From contig NZ_PGFI01000011.1 in NCBI RefSeq assembly GCF_002797755.1, forward strand, positions 434,001-498,000: 64,000 bases of DNA, read 5' to 3'. Below the pieces are notes generated by a model that saw nothing but the letters and a program-made list of their open reading frames with translations, did not search any database and was not told the DNA's origin. Shown in pieces: positions 52,783 through 61,410 of this stretch. The DNA comes from Brevirhabdus pacifica. Lineage in GTDB: Bacteria > Pseudomonadota > Alphaproteobacteria > Rhodobacterales > Rhodobacteraceae. Each line of letters starts with the position of its first letter. Within the stretch, counting starts at the first letter, position 1. Made by a program: the position numbers and the translations under genes.

Positions 52783-54056
52783 CGGCCAACCGCAGCCTGA
52801 TGATGGATGCCGAGCGGGATCTGCTGAAAACCTCCCTGCCGGCCGAGATCTTCCTCAACGCGTTCGGCCGCCACCCGTTGCAGACGCTGCGCGCGGTCTT
52901 TTCCAGTGGCTTTCGGCGGGAGCGGATGCTGGCTGCGCTGTTACCGCTGACCCGGCTGCGCGGCGACCTGCTGCCGGTGCGGGCGGAGGCGCTGACCCAG
53001 ATCGCCGCCGCCGCGGAGGAGGGGCGACCCGTCGTCCTGTCGAGCCGCAGCCACCCCGCCGCCCTTGGTGAACTGGTGGCGGCGCGGGGCCTCGACGGGG
53101 TGGCGGTCGTGCGCAACCCGCTCAAGGGTCCCGATGGGCCCGCGACACCCGCACCGATCCCGGCGGCGCGACGCGGCTTTGCCCTTCGCGACGTTCTGCG
53201 CGCCATGCGGCCGCACCAATGGGTGAAGAACGTGCTTCTGTTCTTGCCGGTGATCGCGGCCCACCGCTTCGACGCCGCAGCACTGGTCCCGGTTCTTTGG
53301 GGGATCGTGGCCTTCTCGGCGGCGGCCTCGTCGATCTACATCGTCAATGACCTGCTGGATCTGGACGCCGACCGCCAGCACCCGACCAAGTGTCGCCGAC
53401 CCTTCGCGGCGGGGCGGGTGCCCATCGGCGTGGGGGTGGCGACAAGCGTGACGCTGGCGGCGCTGGCGCTGGGCGTGGCCCTGTCGATCAACCCGGGATT
53501 TGCCGGGCTGATCTGCCTCTATGTAGCGCTGTCGCTGGCCTATTCCTTCAAGCTCAAGCGCATGCGCTGGATCGACATCGCCACGCTGGCCGGGCTTTAT
53601 ACCCTGCGGGTCGTGGCGGGGGCGCTGGCGGCACAGGTGATGGTGACGGGCTATCTGCTGGTCTTCATCTACCCGGTCTTCCTGACCTTGGGTGCCGTGA
53701 AGCGGCTGACCGAGCTGACGCTTGCCACCAGCGACGTGCGCCTGCCGGGACGCGGTTATGGGCGTCCCGACCGGGGGGATCTGCTGAACGTGGCGGGGCT
53801 GGGCACGGTGATCGCGCTGCTGTCCTTCTTCCTCTACAGCTTTACCGAGCACGCGCTGTCGCTCTACCCGGTGCAATGGCTGATGTGGCTGACACTGCTA
53901 CCGATCGCGGGGTGGCTTATCCGCATGGTTTGGCTGGGCTATGCTGGCAAGCAGGATTACGATCCCATCGTCTTCGCCATGCGCGACCGCTACGGGCTTA
54001 GCCTGCTGTGCGTGACCCTGACGATCATGTTCTACGCCGCCGGGCTGATCGCCTGA
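52779..54056 (+). CDS. UbiA-family prenyltransferase with degenerate HAD domain (DPPR synthase-like)
   Basis: 425-residue membrane enzyme, probably joining phosphoribosyl pyrophosphate to polyprenyl phosphate (first step toward lipid-linked arabinose). The UbiA part begins near residue 140 with MRPHQWVKNVLLFLPV, the Asp motif is NDLLDLDADRQHPTKCRRPFA, and about nine membrane segments follow. Related proteins carry an N-terminal HAD phosphatase; here the first 115 residues keep its spacing but the nucleophile motif is MMDAERDLL and the second motif VVLSSRS, so catalysis is lost. Overlaps the transglycosylase gene (ATGA) and converges on DprE2, 3 bases apart. Confidence 0.8.
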   Translation: MTANRSLMMDAERDLLKTSLPAEIFLNAFGRHPLQTLRAVFSSGFRRERMLAALLPLTRLRGDLLPVRAEALTQIAAAAEEGRPVVLSSRSHPAALGELVAARGLDGVAVVRNPLKGPDGPATPAPIPAARRGFALRDVLRAMRPHQWVKNVLLFLPVIAAHRFDAAALVPVLWGIVAFSAAASSIYIVNDLLDLDADRQHPTKCRRPFAAGRVPIGVGVATSVTLAALALGVALSINPGFAGLICLYVALSLAYSFKLKRMRWIDIATLAGLYTLRVVAGALAAQVMVTGYLLVFIYPVFLTLGAVKRLTELTLATSDVRLPGRGYGRPDRGDLLNVAGLGTVIALLSFFLYSFTEHALSLYPVQWLMWLTLLPIAGWLIRMVWLGYAGKQDYDPIVFAMRDRYGLSLLCVTLTIMFYAAGLIA

Positions 54057-54059
54057 CGC

Positions 54060-54800
54060 CTAGATCTTCAGCCGCTTGAACAACGCCTCGGGGATGGTGC
54101 GGATGATGCCCATGATCCCCATCCAGAAGAAGGGCGTGTAAAGCACGTTGCGCCGCTTGCGCACGCCCCGGTGGATGTCGCGCGCCACCTGGTCCGGGGA
54201 GGCGACAAGGAACATCCCCTCGATCCCCCAGGTCATGGCCGTGTCGACGAAGCCCGGCTTGACGGTCATCACATGCACGCCCTCGCGCCCAAGCCGGTTG
54301 CGCAGGCCCGACAGGTAGGTGGCAAAGCCGGCCTTGGCCGCGCCATAGACATAGTTGCCAAGCCGCCCGCGATCCCCGGCGACGGATCCCACGCCGACGA
54401 TGGTGCCGCTGCCGCGTTGGGCCAGCTGCGGCGCCAGACGGTGCAGCAGGGTGGCGGGGCCGGTGAAATTCTGCTCGACCGTGCGGGCCAGCAGCGCGGG
54501 GTCGGCGTCGATCTCGGACTGCTCGGGCATGCTGCCGACGAAGACGGCGACGTTCAGCGTGCCGGCCTCGGCGCAAAGTCGGTCGATCAGCGCCTCGAAA
54601 CCCTTGGGCTTGCGGGCGTCGAAGGCCAGCGCCGCGGCGCCGCGCGCACCGCGCAGGCGGCAGTCGGCGGCAACGTGTTCCAGATCGGCCATGTCGCGCC
54701 CGGCCAGCAGCACCATCGCGCCGCGTTCCGCGACGGCCCGCGCAAAGGCCCGCGCCATGGACGAGGTCGCCCCCAGGATCAGCCAGCTTTCGTTGCTCAT
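54060..54800 (-). CDS. SDR reductase, DprE2-like
   Basis: Short-chain dehydrogenase of 246 residues. Cofactor motif ILGATSSMARAFARAVAERG at the N-terminus, catalytic Ser in VGVGSVAGDRGR and YGAAK (Tyr-x3-Lys). In mycobacteria DprE2 reduces the 2-keto intermediate made by DprE1, giving decaprenyl-phospho-arabinose. The start ATG 54800 overlaps the DprE1-like stop (ATGA), the conserved pairing. The C-terminal hydrophobic stretch (TPFFWMGIMGIIRTI) suggests membrane association, as expected for a lipid substrate. Confidence 0.82.
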   Translation of the reverse strand: MSNESWLILGATSSMARAFARAVAERGAMVLLAGRDMADLEHVAADCRLRGARGAAALAFDARKPKGFEALIDRLCAEAGTLNVAVFVGSMPEQSEIDADPALLARTVEQNFTGPATLLHRLAPQLAQRGSGTIVGVGSVAGDRGRLGNYVYGAAKAGFATYLSGLRNRLGREGVHVMTVKPGFVDTAMTWGIEGMFLVASPDQVARDIHRGVRKRRNVLYTPFFWMGIMGIIRTIPEALFKRLKI

Positions 54801-56110
54801 CGCGGATCCCTCAGCTTCAGGCGGCGCACCAGGTCGGTCTGGAAATGGCCCTTGGGGTCGGCCTCGGTCACGATGCGGGCGAATTCCCCGGCCTCGGGAT
54901 ACATGCGGGCCATCAGATCCGGGTCCGACAGTGTGTCCTTGGCCAAGTAGATGCGCCCACCCGCCTCGACCGCCATCCATTCCAGTTCCATCGCCAGCGC
55001 CTCGGCCTCCGGGCGATTGGGGAAATCGACGGCGAGGGTCATCCCGGCCATGGGGAACGACATCATCCCCGCCCGGCCCGGGCCCAGGCGCTTGAGCACC
55101 GCCAGCGGCGAGGCCAGGCCCGACTCCGCGATCCGCTCCAGCATCGGCGTCAGCGCCTGCTCCTCCCCCTCGGGGAGGACGCATTGGAACTGATGGAACC
55201 CCTTCTTGCCGTAGACAAGATTCCAGTCGTGCAGACGATCCAGCGGAAAGAAGAAATCCGCCAGCGGACGCTCACGGTCGCGGCCCGCCTCGGGGACGCG
55301 GCGCAGGTAGAGGGCGTTGAAAAGCCGGACGGCGGGGGCGCTGACCAGCAGCGGTGGCAGGGCGACGGGCACGCGCCGGGTGCGGCCGGGGGGCGGGGCA
55401 TCGCCCGCGATGACCTCCCCTTCCTCCAGGATACCCCGGCCGAGGGCGTCACCCTGGGCCGTCGCGTCGATCCAGCCGACGCTGTAGCTGGCGCGGGAGG
55501 CATCGAAGGCCGAGAGGAATTCGGCGATGCCGTCCATCCGCCGTTCGCGCACGCGCACCATCTCGCCTTTGCAGGGGACTAGTTGCAGGCGCGCAGACAG
55601 GATCACGCCGGTCTGGCCCAGCCCGCCCAGCGTCGCGCGGAAAAGATCGGGCGTCTCGCCGGGGGTGACCTGGCGCGCGCCATCTTTGCCCAGAAGGGTC
55701 AGGCTCAGCACATGCTGGCCAAAGCTGCCTGCGCCGTGGTGATTCTTGCCGTGGACGTCGTTCGCGATGCAGCCGCCGACCGTGGCTTCGCCGGTGCCCG
55801 GCAGGACAGGGGGCATCCAGCCCAGCGGCGCACAAAGGGCCAGCAGGTCGCCCATGGTGGTGCCGGCCTCGACCTCCAGCACGCCGGTCCCGGCATCGAA
55901 TGAAAGGCAGCGGTCCAGGCGGGTCATGTCGATCACCCGCCCGCCCGAGTTCAGCGCCGCGTCACCATAGCTGCGGCGGTTGCCCACCGCCGGCGCGGGG
56001 TCCTTTGCGACCAGCCGTTCCAGCATGGCCTGGCGTTCGGGGCGGAGGACCTCCTCCTCGGCATGAAGAACCCGGCCCCAGCCGTGCGAGGTCTGATGTC
56101 TAGCGCGCAT
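54797..56110 (-). CDS. FAD-dependent oxidase, DprE1-like
   Basis: 437-residue FAD/ALO-family oxidase expected to oxidise the 2'-OH of decaprenylphosphoryl-ribose. FAD-binding signatures: GNRRSYGDAALNSGGRVIDM, then PGTGEATVGGCIANDVHGKNHHGAGSFG, nearly identical in pattern to mycobacterial DprE1. A Cys in HQFQCVLPEG lies in the region of the benzothiazinone-reactive cysteine of that enzyme, though only an alignment can confirm the position. It overlaps the flippase-like gene by 11 bases and the DprE2-like gene by 4. Confidence 0.85.
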   Translation of the reverse strand: MRARHQTSHGWGRVLHAEEEVLRPERQAMLERLVAKDPAPAVGNRRSYGDAALNSGGRVIDMTRLDRCLSFDAGTGVLEVEAGTTMGDLLALCAPLGWMPPVLPGTGEATVGGCIANDVHGKNHHGAGSFGQHVLSLTLLGKDGARQVTPGETPDLFRATLGGLGQTGVILSARLQLVPCKGEMVRVRERRMDGIAEFLSAFDASRASYSVGWIDATAQGDALGRGILEEGEVIAGDAPPPGRTRRVPVALPPLLVSAPAVRLFNALYLRRVPEAGRDRERPLADFFFPLDRLHDWNLVYGKKGFHQFQCVLPEGEEQALTPMLERIAESGLASPLAVLKRLGPGRAGMMSFPMAGMTLAVDFPNRPEAEALAMELEWMAVEAGGRIYLAKDTLSDPDLMARMYPEAGEFARIVTEADPKGHFQTDLVRRLKLRDPR

Positions 56111-57113
56111 GCTCCACCCTCAATGACAGCCGCTCGGCCAGGGGAAAGACCGCGATGCCGGTCAGGATCGCGAACCAGAATGTCGTGACGCGGATGATCG
56201 CGGTCGCGGCCAGGGCCATGTCGGCCGGCACCCCCTGCAGGACCAGCAAGCCCATCATCGCCGCCTCGGCCCCGCCCAGCCCGCCGGGCGCGCCAGTCAG
56301 GCCACCGGCCAGGGTCGCGGACATGAAGATGGCCACCGCCGCCGCCGCGCCGATGTCGGCGCCAAGCCAGGCCAGCAAAAGGTGAAAGGCGTAACCCTCG
56401 GCCAGCCAACCAATCGCGCCCAACGCCAGCAGGGGGGCGGCGATGCCCGCCCCGGCGAAGGGTTCAAGCACCCGCACACCCCGGCGCAGCCGGGCAAAAA
56501 GCCGGGGGAAGCGGCCGATGCCGCGCCAGGCGCGGGTGACCAGCAGGTTCATCAGCGCGGGCCGGGTGACGGCATAGGCCAGCGCGACCGCGCCCGCGGC
56601 AATCCAAAGGGCGACTTGGCCGCCCCCGGCGGTAAAGGCCACGGCAAGCGCCAGCAGCAGCCCCATCGCGCCAAGATCCGCGGCCCGGTCCAGCAGCGCC
56701 AGCGGCGCGGTCTGTTCGATCGGGCGCCCCGTCTCGCGGTAAAGCCAGCGCATGCGCACCAGCTCGCCCAGGCGGGCGGGGGTGACGCTCATGGCAAAGC
56801 CGCCAAGGAAGTGCCTCAGGCTTTGGCCCGGGCGGGTCGGCAGGCCGGCGCGGCGGGTCATCATGTGCCAGCGAATTGCGCGGGCCAGGTAATTGACCAG
56901 CGACAGGGCCAGAAGCAGCGCCAGCTGTCCCGGCCCGATGCGAGCAATATGCGCGAAGGTTTCGCCCCACCCGGTGCTCAGGGCCAGCCCGGCCAGCCCC
57001 ACCACGAAAAGCGCGAGCAAACCCAGCGGCACGAGCATGCCGGTCCGCGCGGCAAGCCGGCGGCGCAGGGTCGCAATGGCCGGAAACCGGCGCAGGGGGG
57101 CATTTTCATTCAT
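56100..57113 (-). CDS. LPG-synthase-TM / flippase-like membrane protein
   Basis: Polytopic protein of about 337 residues with eight or nine membrane segments. It has the N-terminal membrane part of the lysylphosphatidylglycerol synthase family (YLARAIRWHMMTRRAG, GELVRMRWLYRETG, GGLTGAPGGLGGAEAAMMGLL) without the soluble transferase domain; such stand-alone proteins are candidate lipid flippases. Next to the DprE1/DprE2-like genes, export of a prenyl-phosphosugar is a sensible inference. ATG 57113 (MNENAPLRRF) lacks a strong ribosome site; an upstream in-frame start at 57206 is possible. Confidence 0.7.
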   Translation of the reverse strand: MNENAPLRRFPAIATLRRRLAARTGMLVPLGLLALFVVGLAGLALSTGWGETFAHIARIGPGQLALLLALSLVNYLARAIRWHMMTRRAGLPTRPGQSLRHFLGGFAMSVTPARLGELVRMRWLYRETGRPIEQTAPLALLDRAADLGAMGLLLALAVAFTAGGGQVALWIAAGAVALAYAVTRPALMNLLVTRAWRGIGRFPRLFARLRRGVRVLEPFAGAGIAAPLLALGAIGWLAEGYAFHLLLAWLGADIGAAAAVAIFMSATLAGGLTGAPGGLGGAEAAMMGLLVLQGVPADMALAATAIIRVTTFWFAILTGIAVFPLAERLSLRVEHAR

Positions 57114-57231
57114 CCGCGCGGGGATATCGACGAAATGGGGCGAGATTATGATCCATGTTTCCGCAAGGGAAACCAAGCCCCGGATTCCGCCCGATTGTTG
57201 CCGCATTCACGCGGCCCCGAGGGGGTTATCT

Positions 57232-58251
57232 TCAGTGAGAGGCCGCCCCCGGCATGTCGACCGTCACGATGGTGCCGCTGGAGCCGCGCGTCATGGACAG
57301 GGACCCCGACAATCCTTCGATCAACCCGTTGACGATGCGCCCCCCAAGGCTGGTGCTTGACGGCCATTGCATATCCTTGGGCAGGCCGACGCCATCGTCG
57401 CTGACCATCAGGCGCAGACCGCCACCCGAAAGGCGGCTCAGCCGCACCTCCAGCAGACCGGTATCGCGACCGATGAAGGCGTGCTGCATGGCGTTTGTCA
57501 TCACCTCCGACAGGATCAGACCCAGGCGGGTCGCGGCCTCGACCGGGACCTGGACGGATTCCGAGGCGATGTTGACCCGCACCCCGGTGCGCCCGTCGAT
57601 ATGGGCGATGGTGTTGGCGACCCGCGTCAGGTAGGCGCCCATCTCGATCTCCTCGCGGTTCGAGTTGTAGGAGGGCGCGGCAAGCTCCTCATACAGCAGC
57701 TGAAGGCTCTGGACCCGGCGGGCGATGTTTGCCAGCGCCTCGGGCGTCACGGCTTCGCGCGACTGGATGCGGATCAGGCTGACGATCATCGCCAGGTGGT
57801 TCTTCACCCGGTGCTGGATCTCGCGCATGGCGGCATCGGCGCCGGTGGGCTCGGTCGCCTCGGCCGGCAGGGCCTTCTGGACACCGACGAAGAAATTGAC
57901 CTTGCCGTGGTCGTCGCGCACGGGCGTCACCAGCAGGCGGTTGGTGAATTTCTCGCCGTTGGAGCGGTAGTTGAGGATGTCGATGGCGACCTCCTCGCCC
58001 CGCTCAAGGGCGGTGCGGATCCGCTTAGTGTCCTGCGGGTCGGTTTCCGGCCCTTGCAGGAAGCGGCAATTCTGCCCGATTGCGACCCCACGCGAATAAC
58101 CGGTCAGCCGCTCGAAGGCGTCGTTGACGTAGACGATGGGGTTGTCGTCCAGCTTGGGATTGGTCAGCACGATCGCGATCGACGATCCCGCAAGGCTGTT
58201 CATCGCGTCGGTCTGGCTGAGGGCAGTCTGATCCTTGCTCCGATGGTCCAT
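57232..58251 (-). CDS. LOV-domain histidine kinase (blue-light sensor)
   Basis: Soluble 339-residue sensor kinase. The N-terminal LOV/PAS domain (about 15-125) has the flavin-adduct cysteine C62 in GQNCRFLQG, plus NDAFERLTGYSR and the Asn/Gln pairs expected around FMN (NYRSNGEKFTNRL, FFVGVQ). The kinase is the HWE/HisKA_2 type, with the phospho-His at about H147 in EIQHRVKNHLAMI and an ATPase domain containing EVMTNAMQHAF and DDGVGLP. This matches short LOV-HKs that act on stress-response regulators. No response regulator is adjacent. Confidence 0.9.
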   Translation of the reverse strand: MDHRSKDQTALSQTDAMNSLAGSSIAIVLTNPKLDDNPIVYVNDAFERLTGYSRGVAIGQNCRFLQGPETDPQDTKRIRTALERGEEVAIDILNYRSNGEKFTNRLLVTPVRDDHGKVNFFVGVQKALPAEATEPTGADAAMREIQHRVKNHLAMIVSLIRIQSREAVTPEALANIARRVQSLQLLYEELAAPSYNSNREEIEMGAYLTRVANTIAHIDGRTGVRVNIASESVQVPVEAATRLGLILSEVMTNAMQHAFIGRDTGLLEVRLSRLSGGGLRLMVSDDGVGLPKDMQWPSSTSLGGRIVNGLIEGLSGSLSMTRGSSGTIVTVDMPGAASH

Positions 58252-58522
58252 TTTCTACACGTTTGCAGGCATCCGTGGGGATGCAGCTCCTTTTCCATAC
58301 CATTCCTTGTCAAGGCGTTGCGGCCTGCCGCCGGGGGCGGGGCCGGGTTTTGCCCGGACGTTTTATGAAAAATCACGTAAGGCGGTTTTGGTTCCGGTCG
58401 GGGAGGGGGATGATGTCATTTCTGTGACACACAGGGCACGCCGCGGCGCCCGTTCCAGCGCGCATTCCGGCACCATTTCGGGGTGCAGGCGGGCTGCGCT
58501 GGCCCTTACCAGGGGAGGGGCC
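58252..58522 (-). other. LOV kinase upstream region
   Basis: About 270 bases before the kinase gene, bounded by the topA terminator. It contains a -35-like TTGACA on the minus strand near 58310 but no -10 at the right spacing, and I could not fit an EcfG-type promoter either. No gene seen; the region up to 58560 is GC-rich and simple. Confidence 0.3.
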
Positions 58523-58549
58523 GGCCCCGGGCAGCGTGCTGCCGGGGCC
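58523..58549 (-). terminator. topA terminator
   Basis: GGCCCC (58523-58528) and GGCAG (58530-58534) pair with CTGCC (58539-58543) and GGGGCC (58544-58549) around a 4-base loop with one bulged G. It lies 7 bases after the topA stop on the minus strand. The tail is C-rich instead of U-rich. Confidence 0.55.
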
Positions 58550-58556
58550 GGGGCGC

Positions 58557-61166
58557 CTATTCCTCGGTCTTTGCCGCCTTCTTGGGCGCGGCTTTCTTGG
58601 TGGTTGCCTTCTTCGCGGCAGGCTTCTTGGCGGCGGTCTTCTTTGCGGCCGGCTTCTTTGCCGCCGCTTTCTTCTTGCCGCCCTTGGCTGCCTTCTCCTC
58701 GATCAGCTGTACCGCCATCTCGAGGGTCACATCGCCCGGCTCGGTGCCCTTGGGCAGGGTCGCGTTGACCTTCTCCCACTTCACGTAAGGTCCGTAGCGG
58801 CCGTCGAGGACGTTGATCGCGCCGCCGCTCTCCGGATGTTCGCCAAGCTCTTTCAGGGGCTTGGCGGGGGCGGCGCGGCCGCGTCCGCGGGTGGCCTTCT
58901 GTGCCAGGACCTCGACCGCGCGGTTCATGCCGATGGTGAAGACCTCGTCGACCTCGGGCAGGTTGGCGTAAACGCGGCCGTGCTTGACGTAGGGGCCGTA
59001 ACGCCCGATCCCGGCCTCGACCAGCTCGCCATCTTCGGGGTGATGCCCGATCTCGCGCGGCAGGTTCAGCAGCAGCAGCGCCTTTTCAAGGTCGATATCG
59101 TCCTGCGCCCAACCCTTGGGCAACGAGGCGCGCGGCGGCTTGGGCTGTTCCTCGGTCGCCTCGCCACGCTGGACATAGGGGCCGAAACGGCCCTTGCGCA
59201 GGGTGATCGCATCGCCCTGATCCTCGCCCAGCAGCTTGCCGTCGGGGCCGATCTCGTCACCCTCGACACCCGGGGGGCCGAAGGGCCGGGTGAAGCGGCA
59301 TTCGGGATAGTTGGAGCAGCCGATGAAGGCGCCGCCCGACCGGGCCGTGCGCATCGACAGCCGCCCCTGACCGCAATTGGGGCATAGGCGCGGGTCGCTG
59401 CCGTCCTCCTTGGCGGGGAAAAGATGCGGCTCCAGCACCTCGTTAATCTTTTCCAGCACCTCGGTGATGCGCAGCTCGCTGGTCTCGGCGATGGCGGCCG
59501 AGAACTCGCGCCAGAAGCGCGCCAGCACATCCTGCCAGTCGCGGTTGCCGGCAGTGATGTCGTCCAGCTCGTCCTCGAGGTTGGCGGTGAACTCGTAGCC
59601 CACGTATTTGCGGAAGTAATTCAACAGGAAGACTGTCACCAGCCGGCCCTTGTCCTCGGGGATCAGGCGGTTCTTCTCCTTGCGGACATACTCACGGTCC
59701 TGAATCGTGGTGACGACCGACGCGTAGGTCGAGGGACGGCCGATGCCCAGCTCTTCCATGCGCTTGACCAGCGTGGCCTCGGTGTAGCGGGGGGGCGGCT
59801 GGGTGAAATGCTGCTCGGGGGTGACGCCGCGCTTCTCGGCGGGCTCGCCCTCGGCGATCTGGGGCAGGCGGTTGCCGTCCTCGTCGTCGCCGGTGTCGTC
59901 GCGCCCCTCCTCGTAGACCCGGATGAAACCATCAAACAGCATGACCTGACCCGTGGCGCGCAGCACGACCTGCTCATCGCGCGAACCCACGTCGACGGTG
60001 GTCCGCTCCATCCGGGCGGCCTCCATCTGGCTGGCGAGGGTGCGCTTCCAGATCAGGTCGTAAAGCTTGCGCTGGTCAGGTTCGGACAGGCGCAGCGAGG
60101 CCGCGTCGCGGGTCATGTCGGTGGGGCGGATACACTCGTGCGCTTCCTGGGCGTTCTTGGCCTTGTTCTTGTACATCCGCGGGCTTTTGGGCAGGTAATC
60201 CGCGCCGTAGCGGTCCTTGATCGCGTCGCGCGCGGCCATCACCGCCTCGGGGGCCATGTCGATGCCGTCGGTCCGCATGTAGGTGATGTGCCCGGCCTCA
60301 TAAAGACGCTGGGCCGCGCTCATGGTCTGGCGGGCGCCCATGCCGAACTTGCGGCTGGCTTCCTGTTGCAGGGTCGAGGTCATGAACGGCGCCGAGGGGT
60401 TGCGGCTGGCGGGCTTGGCCTCGACCGAGACGACGCTGAGGTCGCGGCTGTTGATCGCCTGCACGGCCATCTCGGCGGCGGTCTCGTTGGCCAGATCGAA
60501 CTTGTCCAGCTTCTTGCCGCCCATGACGGTCAGCCGGGCCTCGAACTCCTGCCCGCGCGGCGTCGCAAGCAGGGCCTTCACGCTCCAGTATTCGCGGGGA
60601 TCGAAGGCCTCGATTTCCATCTCACGCTCGACGATCAGGCGCAGGCAGACCGATTGCACCCGGCCGGCGGACTTGGCGCCGGGCAGTTTGCGCCACAGCA
60701 CCGGGCTGAGGTTGAAGCCCACAAGGTAATCCAGCGCGCGGCGGGCCAGATAGGCCTCGACCAGTTCCATGTCGACCTGACGCGGGTTCTTCATCGCCTC
60801 GGTCACGGCGGATTTGGTGATGGCGTTGAAGACGACGCGGCTGACGGGCGTGTCCTTCTTGATCGCCTTGCGCTTGCGCAGGGCCTCTTCCAGATGCCAG
60901 CTGATTGCCTCCCCCTCGCGGTCGGGGTCGGTTGCGAGGATCAGGTTGTTGTCGTCGGCCAGCGCGTCGGCGATCGCCTTCACATGCTTGCGCGAGTCGG
61001 TCCCGACCTCCCATTTCATCTCGAAGTTCTGCTCGGGATCGACCGAGCCGTCCTTGGGCGGCAGGTCGCGGACGTGGCCGTAGGACGCGAGAACCGTGTA
61101 GTTGTCCCCCAGATACTTGTTGATTGTCTTGGCTTTGGCGGGGGACTCGACGACAACGACGGGCAT
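58557..61166 (-). CDS. topA: DNA topoisomerase I
   Basis: Type IA topoisomerase of about 869 residues that relaxes negative supercoils. TOPRIM domain at the N-terminus (MPVVVVESPAKAKTI ... ATDPDREGEAISWHL), catalytic Tyr at about 296 in GHITYMRTDGIDM, then one zinc-finger repeat (CPNCGQGRL, then GCSNYPECRF) and several GRYGPYVK topoisomerase-C repeats that replace further zinc fingers. The last 45 residues are a Lys/Ala-rich tail (KKPAAKKTAAKK units), likely a DNA grip. ATG 61166 has AGGAA upstream. Confidence 0.96.
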   Translation of the reverse strand: MPVVVVESPAKAKTINKYLGDNYTVLASYGHVRDLPPKDGSVDPEQNFEMKWEVGTDSRKHVKAIADALADDNNLILATDPDREGEAISWHLEEALRKRKAIKKDTPVSRVVFNAITKSAVTEAMKNPRQVDMELVEAYLARRALDYLVGFNLSPVLWRKLPGAKSAGRVQSVCLRLIVEREMEIEAFDPREYWSVKALLATPRGQEFEARLTVMGGKKLDKFDLANETAAEMAVQAINSRDLSVVSVEAKPASRNPSAPFMTSTLQQEASRKFGMGARQTMSAAQRLYEAGHITYMRTDGIDMAPEAVMAARDAIKDRYGADYLPKSPRMYKNKAKNAQEAHECIRPTDMTRDAASLRLSEPDQRKLYDLIWKRTLASQMEAARMERTTVDVGSRDEQVVLRATGQVMLFDGFIRVYEEGRDDTGDDEDGNRLPQIAEGEPAEKRGVTPEQHFTQPPPRYTEATLVKRMEELGIGRPSTYASVVTTIQDREYVRKEKNRLIPEDKGRLVTVFLLNYFRKYVGYEFTANLEDELDDITAGNRDWQDVLARFWREFSAAIAETSELRITEVLEKINEVLEPHLFPAKEDGSDPRLCPNCGQGRLSMRTARSGGAFIGCSNYPECRFTRPFGPPGVEGDEIGPDGKLLGEDQGDAITLRKGRFGPYVQRGEATEEQPKPPRASLPKGWAQDDIDLEKALLLLNLPREIGHHPEDGELVEAGIGRYGPYVKHGRVYANLPEVDEVFTIGMNRAVEVLAQKATRGRGRAAPAKPLKELGEHPESGGAINVLDGRYGPYVKWEKVNATLPKGTEPGDVTLEMAVQLIEEKAAKGGKKKAAAKKPAAKKTAAKKPAAKKATTKKAAPKKAAKTEE

Positions 61167-61410
61167 GGAAATTCCTCGTGACTCGCGGGGGGCAATAGCG
61201 GCGCAAGATGTGTTGGGGTGGTCGGGAATGTCAATGGCCGCCGGGCCGGGGGCCGGCTTGGGCGGTCCGGGACCGGTCGGTGAGAGGGGCCGGCGTAGAT
61301 GTCCAACCGGGGCCTGGCACGTGTCCCGCGTCGGGGTTTCGTCCGGCGTCTGGCGCGCGGTTTCCTCCATCGATGCCATTGGAACCCGTTGTCGGGTCCC
61401 GGGCGGCGCG

